Below, piece by piece: positions 56,373-64,000 of a DNA stretch of 64,000 bases. The notes under the pieces were generated by a model. The model was given only the letters and a program-made list of their open reading frames with translations, ran no database searches and was not told the origin of the DNA. The translations under genes were made by a program, and so were the position numbers. Origin of the DNA: Candidatus Acidulodesulfobacterium ferriphilum (lineage in GTDB: Bacteria > SZUA-79 > Acidulodesulfobacterales > Acidulodesulfobacteraceae); contig SGBD01000004.1 in NCBI GenBank assembly GCA_004195035.1, forward strand, positions 162,969 through 226,968, given 5' to 3'. Positions within the stretch are counted from its first letter, which is position 1. Each line of letters begins with the position of its first letter.

Positions 56373-58583
56373 TCACAATACCTCTATATCGCACGATTTA
56401 TCTTTACATCTGTAAATAAGGGGTTTTTTGGTCTTTTTATAATCATGCACCGCTCTCCTTACCTCCTCGAAAATTATCATATCATCCTCTTTATGACGAT
56501 CGCCAAAATTCATATAACTTTCTATAATATCCCTGTTATTAATATCGATAAAAATATTAATGGAATTAAATTTAAAAGATCTTTTGCCGTTGTTAATGTT
56601 GTTAATATTATTGGCCCCTTTAAAATAATTCATAATGCCGTTGTCGGTTAAGCTTCCGATTATTATATTTTTGTTTACTCCCTGCGCATAATACACCAGA
56701 CTTATTATATAGCTTGAGCTGTTGTATCTAAAGTTATTTGCATCGTTAATAAAATATTCGAATGACTTTAATATTACATTTTGAAATTGAATCTCGTTCG
56801 TCAACGCATAAAGCCTTGCCATTCCCGATAATATCATTGAGTTTGGGGAATAACCGCCGTAATCGATAATCGATTTTTCCTTATGGCTTAGAAATCCTAT
56901 TTTTGAGCTTTTTATGGTATGATTTATATCAAAAAACCCGCCATCTTCGCCATCGTAATAATTTTTTATAACATGTTCGGCAATTCTTTTCGCATATACC
57001 AGATACATCGGTTTAGATGTCGTTTCGAATAAGCCTGTTAAAGCCAAAATTATATAAGCATTATCTTCGAGAACCCCGCCGCCCGGCTCGCCGATAAATC
57101 TGCCCACATCGCCGTTTTTATCAAAAACATCTAAAAAGGGCTTAATGGATTTTTCGGCTATTTCGTTAAGTTTTTGTCTGTTCCCGTTATTGCTGTTATA
57201 AGGGTTAAAAATCTTGCTTAATTCGGTTATGGAATATATAATATTTCCGTTTATGGAACTATATTTAACCTTATCGATAAACGGCTGTTTTCTTTTATCC
57301 CTTTGAGATTTAAGTCTGGATACGGCATTATTATAAAATTTGCTCAGGACAATATCCTCTTCCAACTCTCTTGAATCAACATATAAAACATTTGGGACCG
57401 TCCCATTTGTCCTAATTGCCGCCGCCCCGCCGCCGTGAGCGCCCTGCCCCCGCATTCTGCCGTCCTTACCGATATTAAACAAATTTATTACCGCTTTCAA
57501 TTCTTCGTTTTTTGCAAAAACATCTTTTAGCTCGTCTAAAGTCCATGTAAAAAAACTGCCGTCATCGCCGTCTGCCGCATCGGCATCCATACTGGCATAA
57601 AAACCGCCGCTTATTCTGTCATACAAATCGTTTGTAATAAAATCCATTGTTCTGTTTATCGCATTCAATATGACTTTGTCGCCCGCAGCTCCGTAATAAT
57701 TCAAATAAACCCTTAACGCATTTGCATTGTCGGCCGCAAGCTTTTCAAAATGCGGAATTATCCACTTCCTATCGGTGGAATATCTGTGGAAGCCGCCCCC
57801 GACATGGTCAAAAACACCGCCAAAAACCATCTTTTTAAGCGTAAAAACCCCTTTTGACAGAGAATCCCTGTCATGGTTTATTATATAATCCCACAAAAGC
57901 AGTTCCATCCCCGAAAAATAAAAAAACTTGGGGGACTCGTCAAGTCCGCCGTTTTCGTTATCAAAATGAAGTTTAAATTCTTGCGCCGCCTCATTTAAAA
58001 GCCTACCTGCATATTCTTTATTTAAACTTTTATCTCCCTTAACGGCTTCGTTTATTCTTTGAATATTAAATATGGAAAATTTGTTTAAATCCTTAAATAT
58101 TCTGTTATAAAAATCTTTGCTCTGCGAAAAAACAGCCTCTTTATTTTCTCTGTAATATTTTCCGATTTCGGCTAAAACCGATTTGTAAGAAGGAATACCG
58201 TATTTTGCCTCCTTTGGAAAGTAGGTGCCTCCATAAAAAAAATATCCCTCATATGTCAAAAATGCCGTAAGAGGCCATCCGCCGTTGCCGGAAAAGGCGC
58301 TCACGGCTTTTTGATAACGGGAATCGATATCAGGCCTTTCGTCTTTATCAACCTTAATCGCGACAAAATTCTCATTTATTATACTTGCCGTCTCTTCATC
58401 TTCGTAAGACTCTTTATCCATTACATGACACCAATGACACCAAACGGCTCCGATGTCCAAAAGTATCGGCAAATCATTTTCTTTTGCTATATCGAACGCC
58501 TCCGTGCACCACGGATACCAGTTAACAGGCTGACGAACCGCGGATTTTAAATAGGAACCTTTTTCGCTTTTTAAGTTATTCAT
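56373..58583 (-). CDS. YyaL-type protein with thioredoxin-like domain
   Basis: 736 aa. The N-terminal DUF255 thioredoxin-like domain has LDIGAVWCHWCHVMDKESYE with C49 and C52. The remainder is a six-hairpin glycosidase-like helical domain with HVGGGFHRYSTDRKW and DADAADGDDGSFFTW. Family members (SSP411/SPATA20) are widely conserved but the reaction is unknown. The position near sulfur genes is suggestive only. It seems intact and full length. Confidence 0.9.
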   Translation of the reverse strand: MNNLKSEKGSYLKSAVRQPVNWYPWCTEAFDIAKENDLPILLDIGAVWCHWCHVMDKESYEDEETASIINENFVAIKVDKDERPDIDSRYQKAVSAFSGNGGWPLTAFLTYEGYFFYGGTYFPKEAKYGIPSYKSVLAEIGKYYRENKEAVFSQSKDFYNRIFKDLNKFSIFNIQRINEAVKGDKSLNKEYAGRLLNEAAQEFKLHFDNENGGLDESPKFFYFSGMELLLWDYIINHDRDSLSKGVFTLKKMVFGGVFDHVGGGFHRYSTDRKWIIPHFEKLAADNANALRVYLNYYGAAGDKVILNAINRTMDFITNDLYDRISGGFYASMDADAADGDDGSFFTWTLDELKDVFAKNEELKAVINLFNIGKDGRMRGQGAHGGGAAAIRTNGTVPNVLYVDSRELEEDIVLSKFYNNAVSRLKSQRDKRKQPFIDKVKYSSINGNIIYSITELSKIFNPYNSNNGNRQKLNEIAEKSIKPFLDVFDKNGDVGRFIGEPGGGVLEDNAYIILALTGLFETTSKPMYLVYAKRIAEHVIKNYYDGEDGGFFDINHTIKSSKIGFLSHKEKSIIDYGGYSPNSMILSGMARLYALTNEIQFQNVILKSFEYFINDANNFRYNSSSYIISLVYYAQGVNKNIIIGSLTDNGIMNYFKGANNINNINNGKRSFKFNSINIFIDINNRDIIESYMNFGDRHKEDDMIIFEEVRRAVHDYKKTKKPLIYRCKDKSCDIEVL

Positions 58584-58764
58584 TTAATATGCTAATTTAG
58601 GAAATCTTTTCGATAATATCCAAAGATTATAATTATTATGATTTAAATATGGATAGCCGTAATTCGTAAAGCCGGGATTAGTTTACGAATTATATCACAA
58701 AAACATATTAATTAAAATTATGTAAATAACGGCAATAAAGTAATAAAGAAGGGGGGATTTATAA

Positions 58765-58794
58765 ATATCCCCCTCCCATATGGGAGGGGGATAT
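58765..58794 (-). terminator. Perfect palindromic terminator after the sox/dsrE-like cluster
   Basis: A 30-bp perfect palindrome with half-site ATATCCCCCTCCCAT. It lies 36 bp after the last dsrE-like stop. The 3' side on the minus strand is AT-rich but lacks a long T-run, so strong pausing with partial termination is possible. It could also terminate from the opposite direction. Confidence 0.65.
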
Positions 58795-58830
58795 GAAAAA
58801 ACAGTATGAGTATGTTTGTAATACGCTAAC

Positions 58831-59388
58831 TTATGGTTTTATATAAGAATAACCGGTCATTTCATAGTGCAGAATGGCAAAGAATCCATCAGGCGTAACA
58901 TGAACGATGGGCAGTATTTCATTGGACTTAATACCTAATTTTATCATTGCTACATGGCAGGACTCAAACTTCACATTATGCTTATATAATTTTTCGATAA
59001 GAGCCGTCAATTTGTTATCTTTTTTAAGAAACATTTTGACGGCAGGGCCGTAGGCTACAAAAACCACTTTATACCTTTTAGGATTATAATGGAGTTCCCA
59101 GATAATATCGTTCATGTTTAAAAGGGCGACTTTCCATTTCTTCGGATTCGGGGACGAAACCTGAAAAACAACTTTGATAATCCTGTGATTAAAAAAACCG
59201 TTATACGATGCCGGAGTTAAAAGAGGTTTTTTTATTTCAATTTTCTTTTTTACGGCCGCGTTAGAAGGCTTAGTAACGGCCGCCGCCGGAGCCTCTTTTG
59301 CCGGTTTTTTAGCACAACCCGTTAAAAGCAGGGATCCGCCGGTCGTAACGATAATTAATAAAATCAATAGCTTCATCAATTTTTTCAT
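58831..59388 (-). CDS. Periplasmic DsrE-fold lipoprotein
   Basis: 185 aa. Lipobox LLTGC puts the acylated Cys at about 25 (GGSLLLTGCAKKP). An Ala/Lys/Pro linker leads to a DsrE-like domain (about 65-180): IIKVVFQVSSPNPKKWKVAL, VFVAYGPAVKMFLKK and a conserved Cys in KFESCHVAMIKLG. It ends GYSYIKP like its paralogues upstream. Likely a membrane-anchored sulfur carrier or binding protein in the periplasm. It is last in the soxB-led run and has a GGAGGG site. Confidence 0.75.
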   Translation of the reverse strand: MKKLMKLLILLIIVTTGGSLLLTGCAKKPAKEAPAAAVTKPSNAAVKKKIEIKKPLLTPASYNGFFNHRIIKVVFQVSSPNPKKWKVALLNMNDIIWELHYNPKRYKVVFVAYGPAVKMFLKKDNKLTALIEKLYKHNVKFESCHVAMIKLGIKSNEILPIVHVTPDGFFAILHYEMTGYSYIKP

Positions 59389-59457
59389 TGTTCCCTCCGC
59401 ATAATTTTAACCTTAATACCGCGTTAGAAATTATATAACTTAACTCTATAAAATAAT

Positions 59458-60048
59458 TTACGGTTTTAAATAAGCCCACCCCTCGGCTTCCCTTATAACT
59501 ATTTCACCCTGAGCCGATGGAACCATCTTCACAAAAGAATAAAGTTTTGAGGGCGGGATATGAAGTTCATATAAAGTATTAGCGCATTCGGCAATTTCAA
59601 CTCCGTCTTTTTTTAACTTTAAAAGAGCATTCTTAAAACCGTTTCCCTTGAAGTAAATATGGACGCCCGGACTGAACGCAATAAGTTCGATTCTTATATG
59701 CCCTTTTACTCTGGGATCGTTCAGTAAATTCTTAATATTCTTGATAGTTTTCTTCATTACAGCCCTTTTGTTTACATCGATTACATAGAGCGCTTTATAA
59801 ACTTTCCCCTGAACGGAAACAGCCCCCATGGTAAACGCCGGCTTAGAGGATGTATTGGGAAAATATATCCTTGTTCCATTTACATTATGCCATCCTCTAA
59901 TTTTACGGATGTGATTTTGATAGTACTTTTTTAAATATGCGGAAATCCCTTCACCGTTCGTGCTTGCCAATGCACAAGGAGCGACAACCAAGTTAGCCGT
60001 GATTACAATAGCGGCTGCGGTAATAAAAGTATAAATAACCTTTTTCAT
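59458..60048 (-). CDS. Periplasmic DsrE-fold protein (divergent member)
   Basis: 196 aa. Sec signal peptide ending CALA (about 1-28). The DsrE-like domain has RIELIAFSPGVHIYFKG and the conserved Cys in VEIAECANTLYELHIPP, where the other members have CH instead of CA. It ends GWAYLKP. It is the most divergent of the four paralogues and lacks the His after the Cys. A regulatory or structural partner is possible. It follows the third paralogue by 99 bp. Confidence 0.72.
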   Translation of the reverse strand: MKKVIYTFITAAAIVITANLVVAPCALASTNGEGISAYLKKYYQNHIRKIRGWHNVNGTRIYFPNTSSKPAFTMGAVSVQGKVYKALYVIDVNKRAVMKKTIKNIKNLLNDPRVKGHIRIELIAFSPGVHIYFKGNGFKNALLKLKKDGVEIAECANTLYELHIPPSKLYSFVKMVPSAQGEIVIREAEGWAYLKP

Positions 60049-60147
60049 AATCTACTCCATATTGTTACAATTTAGAATTAATTTGTTTTGCTATATAACC
60101 TCCCATTTAACTTGGCCGTTCGCGATTTATTAAATAAATATCTTCCC

Positions 60148-60642
60148 TCACGGTTTTATATAAGCATATCCCTGCATTTCTTTCTTAATAATGTAAGCAA
60201 CGGCGCCCGGATATACCACATTAACAAACGGGAAAAGCTGTTTCTCGTGAACATGCATGGCAAGCATCGTCATATGGCATGCAACAAGATTAACTCCATA
60301 AGTGCTTAAACTCTGAAGCAGGGGGTAAAACTTTTTATCGTATTTTTTCATAAATACTTTAAGTCCCGGACCGTATGCGACTACATCGACTTTATAATTA
60401 ATGCCGTGAGCGCTCATAATCTGGACAACTTTAGCGGCATTGCCGAGGGCAAGCTTCCATCTCGCCGGACTATCCTGTGTTATTTGAATTACAACCTTCA
60501 TAGTTTTGTTTTTAAAATACGGAAGCGCCTGAATCTTTTTGTAAGCATAAGCGTTGCCGCTAAAATACACTAAAGTCAAAGCCAGAACGATAAAAACTGC
60601 TTTAAAATTCAGCAAACCATTTTTAAGTAAATATTTATTCAT
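60148..60642 (-). CDS. Periplasmic DsrE-fold protein
   Basis: About 164 aa from ATG 60642, which follows AGGAGA; an upstream ATG in frame lacks this site. Signal peptide ends near NAYAYKK. The domain reads TMKVVIQITQDSPARWKLAL, DVVAYGPGLKVFMKK and the sole mature Cys in NLVACHMTMLAMHVH, ending GYAYIKP. It lies directly after the soxA-like gene. The single Cys-His is where DsrE-type proteins bind sulfur. Confidence 0.78.
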   Translation of the reverse strand: MNKYLLKNGLLNFKAVFIVLALTLVYFSGNAYAYKKIQALPYFKNKTMKVVIQITQDSPARWKLALGNAAKVVQIMSAHGINYKVDVVAYGPGLKVFMKKYDKKFYPLLQSLSTYGVNLVACHMTMLAMHVHEKQLFPFVNVVYPGAVAYIIKKEMQGYAYIKP

Positions 60643-60706
60643 TATTATTCTCCTTTCTCCGTTTTTTAATGGCCATACGCCAACCATTTATTTAATAATT
60701 TTTTAA

Positions 60707-61519
60707 TCATTTTCCTACGCTTATTTTATAGCCCTTTGAAAGCGAATAAACATACAGGTCGAGATACTTCCATGCTTTAGAACCTATCTTCTTTTTAAAT
60801 CCCGTTTCCCCTGTGTATATGCAGTGGTTAAACTGGTCCTGCATAGTAATAATCCCGCCCCATTTTTTATATTTGGGATAATAAACGGCGTGGCCTATTA
60901 CCGGCTTGGTCGGCTTGCCGCCCAGAACGCCCGCTCCGCCACCGGGATGACAGGAATCGCAGCTAAAATCGGAAGCGCCTAGAGGAGTATCGTAATAATG
61001 TTTTCCAAGCGTTAAGGCCTGTTGAAGAGTTTTTGGGCGCAGACAGGCTTTTGTAAAAGTCGGGCTCGGCGTTGCATTATATCCTTTAATTCTGTAGCCG
61101 TTGCTTAAATAGGTTACATAAAGGGTAAGATAATTGAGCTTCTGTCCGCTCAGCGGTTTTCCTTTTAAAGCATGGACGATACACATATTTAATCTTTCCC
61201 CAAGGGTAATAATCTGATGGGTTTTAGGATTGAACCTTGGAAAAGTAGCCGCAACGCCCGCCAAACTCCTGACCACCTTTCCGGTCTTTGGGATATAGGT
61301 GCCGATACTGTCAACATGACACTTGGCGCATGAAAAACCGTTTGTTCCAAGTTTAGCGCTATAAAATTCTGCCTTCCCCAATTTCAGGGCGGCCTGTATT
61401 TTTTCTTTGGCAATCATTTTCTTGTTTAATTTTCCTTTTGCGTAAGCAATACTATTAAAAAAGTATGATGCAAAGATAACCAGAAAAACTCCCAAAACAA
61501 CTAAAATAAATCTTTTCAT
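60707..61519 (-). CDS. soxA: Diheme SoxA-type c-type cytochrome
   Basis: 270 aa with a Sec signal peptide. Two homologous halves each carry a heme site: CAKCH (C64, C67, H68) and CDSCH (C187, C190, H191). Each is followed 42-45 residues later by a Cys in an N-x-C context, C113 (LNMCIVHAL) and C233 (FNHCIYT), the expected positions of the SoxA heme-ligating Cys and the persulfide Cys. SoxA with SoxX couples thiosulfate to a sulfur carrier. SoxX is not in the window. It lies between two dsrE-like genes and has an AGGAGG site. Confidence 0.85.
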   Translation of the reverse strand: MKRFILVVLGVFLVIFASYFFNSIAYAKGKLNKKMIAKEKIQAALKLGKAEFYSAKLGTNGFSCAKCHVDSIGTYIPKTGKVVRSLAGVAATFPRFNPKTHQIITLGERLNMCIVHALKGKPLSGQKLNYLTLYVTYLSNGYRIKGYNATPSPTFTKACLRPKTLQQALTLGKHYYDTPLGASDFSCDSCHPGGGAGVLGGKPTKPVIGHAVYYPKYKKWGGIITMQDQFNHCIYTGETGFKKKIGSKAWKYLDLYVYSLSKGYKISVGK

Positions 61520-61551
61520 TTTGTCCTCCTACGATAACGGTTGTTTTATAT

Positions 61552-62079
61552 TTAAGGTTTTAGAAATGTATAACCCTGCATCTGCTTTCTGGCTATCTCT
61601 ATGACTCCAGCCGGAACTACTTTAACAAAAGGAAACAGCGCTTCTTTTGTCAAATGGCCTTTAAGCATGGTATTATGGCATGCCCGTATTTTTAATCCAT
61701 AAGTAACCAAACTTTGAAGAACGGCTTCATTTTTTTTATCGAACTTCTTCATCACCATTTTTATGCCCGGACCAAACACGACAAGCTCCAGCTTATATTT
61801 GAAAGAATTATCCCCAAACGCGGCCATGACATTTTTTATATTGGCAATCACAAGTCCCCACCTTGCCGGCTTTGCATAATCAACTTCGATTACCATTTTC
61901 ATAGTTTTGTGTTTAAAAAATTCGGGAAGAGGCAATGGATGGGTATTGTAATATGCTGGATAGGAACTGTAAGACGATGGACCGTACTTTAAGGCATAAG
62001 CTTTAGACGCGGACGAGAAAAATAAAATTGAAACCGCGGCAATCATTAATAAACTTAAAAATAAACGAGACTTTTTCAT
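61552..62079 (-). CDS. Periplasmic DsrE-fold protein
   Basis: 175 aa. Signal peptide ends near KAYA (about 29). The domain has KTMKMVIEVDYAKPARWGLV, LVVFGPGIKMVMKK and its only Cys in KIRACHNTMLKGHL, ending GYTFLKP. It is most similar to the paralogue after soxA. It follows soxB by 107 bp and precedes soxA by 32 bp, with an AAGGAG site. Candidate carrier or acceptor for the sulfur released by SoxA/SoxB. Confidence 0.78.
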   Translation of the reverse strand: MKKSRLFLSLLMIAAVSILFFSSASKAYALKYGPSSYSSYPAYYNTHPLPLPEFFKHKTMKMVIEVDYAKPARWGLVIANIKNVMAAFGDNSFKYKLELVVFGPGIKMVMKKFDKKNEAVLQSLVTYGLKIRACHNTMLKGHLTKEALFPFVKVVPAGVIEIARKQMQGYTFLKP

Positions 62080-62186
62080 TTTTAATCTCCTTAATCTTAA
62101 TTTGGTTATAAGTTGTATAACATGTCGATCAATTATTTTCCTTCTTATTTATATAAGAGCCTTTAATCCGCCTGACTATCGCCTTA

Positions 62187-63881
62187 TCACCCCGCAGTCC
62201 TTGAATGCCTGTATATGACATCTCCGGTTTGGATAGACCTGATTGTTTTATGTCCCCTTATATAGTCCGCTATTACATCGTAGGCCTTTTCTTTTTGCAG
62301 GCCGCCGTCAACCGTATCGCTTAATTTCTGCATCTTTGCGCCTGATGTGATAAGCCAGTAATCCTTATCCGGATTTATAGGTTTGCCTTTTATCGTAAAA
62401 CTTTTAATCCTTTTAGCGCCGTGTCGGTTTATAAGTATATGCATTTTAGAATTAGATATTCTTGTTGCATCTCCGCCCATTTGCAAATAAGGGTCTCTTG
62501 CAAAAACATCGCTCAAATTGCTCGATGTCGTCTCGAGAATCTTTTGTCCGCTCAGCTTGACCCTGTAAACCTCGGGATAGGTCGTGCCGTATTCTCCGTA
62601 AACATGCTCCATGGTGATCTTTTCGCCGGGCAGAACCGTTTCGCCCCAACGCCAGCCCGGGGTAAACACTAACGGGGTGTCGTATTTTTCCATAAATGCC
62701 TGCTCTACTACATTGTCCACCGTGCTGATAAAGGTCGCCCTTCTGTACAGCAGGTCTTCGGATGTTCCGAGTTCTTCGTTCAGCGTGCGGGCGTGCGGCG
62801 CGTATTCTTCGTCTATTATCCTGCTTATTTCCGGGTCCGGCTTAATCCAGTTCGTAACTATCGGAATAAGTTTATGGTCGTAATCCACGATTTTTTTGTT
62901 CTGAACATTCAAATCTATTCTTCCGACAAACTTTCCGTGGGTGCCCGCCTGAACGATGATTGTATTGTTTATAATCTGCGGAGCGGGAAGTATGTCGTGG
63001 GTATGCCCGCCGACTATAATGTCTATTCCGTTTATAAGGGCGGCGAACTTTCTGTCCACTTCGAGGCCGTTATGTGAAAGGACGACAACTAAATCAACTT
63101 TTTCTTCGTTCTTCAGTTTATTAACCATCTTTTGGGCATGACTCGTGTTAATGCCGAAGTTCCAGTTTTTAACGAAATGGGAAGGATGCGCAAGCGGAAC
63201 ATACGGGAACGCCTGTCCTATTATTCCTACCCTTAATCCGTTGACTTCTTTTATTATATAGGGTTTAAAAATTAGACCGCCCCAGGTAGCATTTGTAACA
63301 TTCTGCGCAATAAAGGGGAATTTCAGCTTTTTTATGTTGGATAAAAGCTGCTTTTCGCCGTAGGTAAACTCCCAATGCCCCGTCATAGCATCGTATCCCA
63401 TGGCATTCTGGACGTTTACTACCGCCATGCCTTTAGTGAGCAATGCGATGCCGGTACCCTGCCATGAATCGCCGGTATCGAGCATTATGGTCTTGCCGTA
63501 TCTTTCTTCTTTTATTTTGTTGAATACGGTCGCCATATGTGCGTAGCCGCCCATGGGACCGTATTCTTTATTTAATTTTAAAAAATCTACGTATGAACAG
63601 AAATATCCCATTGCAGACTTAGGATTTATATCGTAGTAGAGGTTGAAAGAATTCCCTACTAGATGACCTGGTCTTCCGTTCATAAAATGAGGCCCTATAT
63701 TTACGGAAGGCTCTCTATAAAGAGTAGGCTTTAAATGGGCATGGGAATCTGAATTCCATATTATGGTCAAATTACCTACCGGTTTGAACTTTAAAAGATT
63801 AACGGGATTTACCGCCGCCGCTCCCGCAAGGACGGCGGCGGTTTTTATAAAACTTCTTCTGGAAACGTTTTTTAAATCCAT
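62187..63881 (-). CDS. soxB: SoxB thiosulfohydrolase
   Basis: 564 aa dimanganese enzyme that hydrolyses the sulfate group from carrier-bound thiosulfate. A Tat leader (SRRSFIKTAAVLAGAAAV) precedes the metallophosphatase domain: IWNSDSHAHLKPT, MLDTGDSWQGT, VVLSHNGLEVDRK and VGGHTHD. The C-terminal 5'-nucleotidase-like domain has YGTTYPEVYRVKLSG. It heads the soxB, dsrE-like, soxA, dsrE-like x3 run. Its promoter would lie at or beyond 63.9 kb; the last 119 bp show no gene. Confidence 0.92.
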   Translation of the reverse strand: MDLKNVSRRSFIKTAAVLAGAAAVNPVNLLKFKPVGNLTIIWNSDSHAHLKPTLYREPSVNIGPHFMNGRPGHLVGNSFNLYYDINPKSAMGYFCSYVDFLKLNKEYGPMGGYAHMATVFNKIKEERYGKTIMLDTGDSWQGTGIALLTKGMAVVNVQNAMGYDAMTGHWEFTYGEKQLLSNIKKLKFPFIAQNVTNATWGGLIFKPYIIKEVNGLRVGIIGQAFPYVPLAHPSHFVKNWNFGINTSHAQKMVNKLKNEEKVDLVVVLSHNGLEVDRKFAALINGIDIIVGGHTHDILPAPQIINNTIIVQAGTHGKFVGRIDLNVQNKKIVDYDHKLIPIVTNWIKPDPEISRIIDEEYAPHARTLNEELGTSEDLLYRRATFISTVDNVVEQAFMEKYDTPLVFTPGWRWGETVLPGEKITMEHVYGEYGTTYPEVYRVKLSGQKILETTSSNLSDVFARDPYLQMGGDATRISNSKMHILINRHGAKRIKSFTIKGKPINPDKDYWLITSGAKMQKLSDTVDGGLQKEKAYDVIADYIRGHKTIRSIQTGDVIYRHSRTAG

Positions 63882-64000
63882 TTAAAATGTACCCCCATTT
63901 TTTTTCAAATAAATCAAATAAATTTTATATTATATAATTTTGCCGATACCGTTTTAAAATCCGGTCTTTACGGAATTCATTATGCTTATTATCTTCCTGG

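Overview
The window is AT-rich, densely packed bacterial chromosome from a Gram-negative organism: it carries Lgt, a lipoprotein, TonB/ExbB/ExbD, three TonB-dependent outer-membrane receptors and Tat and Sec signal peptides. Cytoplasmic sulfur-handling genes (SQR, DUF1641, two TusA-like proteins, DsrE) and periplasmic ones (SoxB, a diheme SoxA, four exported DsrE-fold proteins) point to a chemolithotrophic sulfur oxidiser. Low GC, cobamide synthesis and this sulfur set would fit a deltaproteobacterium-like lineage such as the acid-mine Acidulodesulfobacterales, but that placement is inference. 

Layout. 0.2-9 kb: RNase G, an FtsB-like protein, a ThiC-family enzyme, and a cobamide late-assembly run (cbiA, cobS, cobT, cobU). 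The ThiC-family gene next to cobT raises the possibility that it is BzaF, making 5-hydroxybenzimidazole. An EAL-HDOD protein precedes the run. 9.2-13.1 kb: tRNA-Val(CAC) and a dsrE-tusA-tusA-sqr-DUF1641 operon with a clear terminator. 

13.5-29.5 kb: an integrative island of about 15.9 kb in tRNA-Val(GAC), bounded by a 49-bp perfect repeat of the tRNA 3' end. It holds a tyrosine integrase, a metallophosphoesterase followed by a second integrase-terminus remnant, a four-gene defence-like operon (membrane protein, type III Mod, type III Res, OLD-type ATPase/TOPRIM nuclease), a replication module (second tyrosine recombinase, HTH protein, frameshifted RepB-type primase), a 1.2-kb structured non-coding region, an AbrB/PIN toxin-antitoxin pair, and several decayed genes. 

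29.5-50 kb: an MFS transporter with a TIM-barrel protein, then a TonB system, three TonB-dependent receptors, a TPR protein and two PF04185-type phosphoesterases, one of them interrupted by a single in-frame TGA. Five intergenic regions here carry arrays of TTAC-like half-sites at 11/10-bp steps. Read on the coding strand they resemble tandem Pho boxes (unit CTGTAATAAAA), so I infer a phosphate-starvation regulon that hydrolyses phosphate esters outside the cell or in the periplasm and imports products through TonB receptors. 

50-58.6 kb: housekeeping genes (Kup, RarA, a MazG-like protein, Lgt, a LysM-NlpC/P60 hydrolase with a recently duplicated LysM block, and a YyaL-type thioredoxin-domain protein). 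58.8-63.9 kb: the periplasmic sulfur cluster soxB, dsrE-like, soxA, then three more dsrE-like genes, ending at a strong palindromic terminator. No soxX or soxYZ lies inside the window. Recent perfect intragenic duplications and homopolymer-associated frameshifts recur through the sequence.
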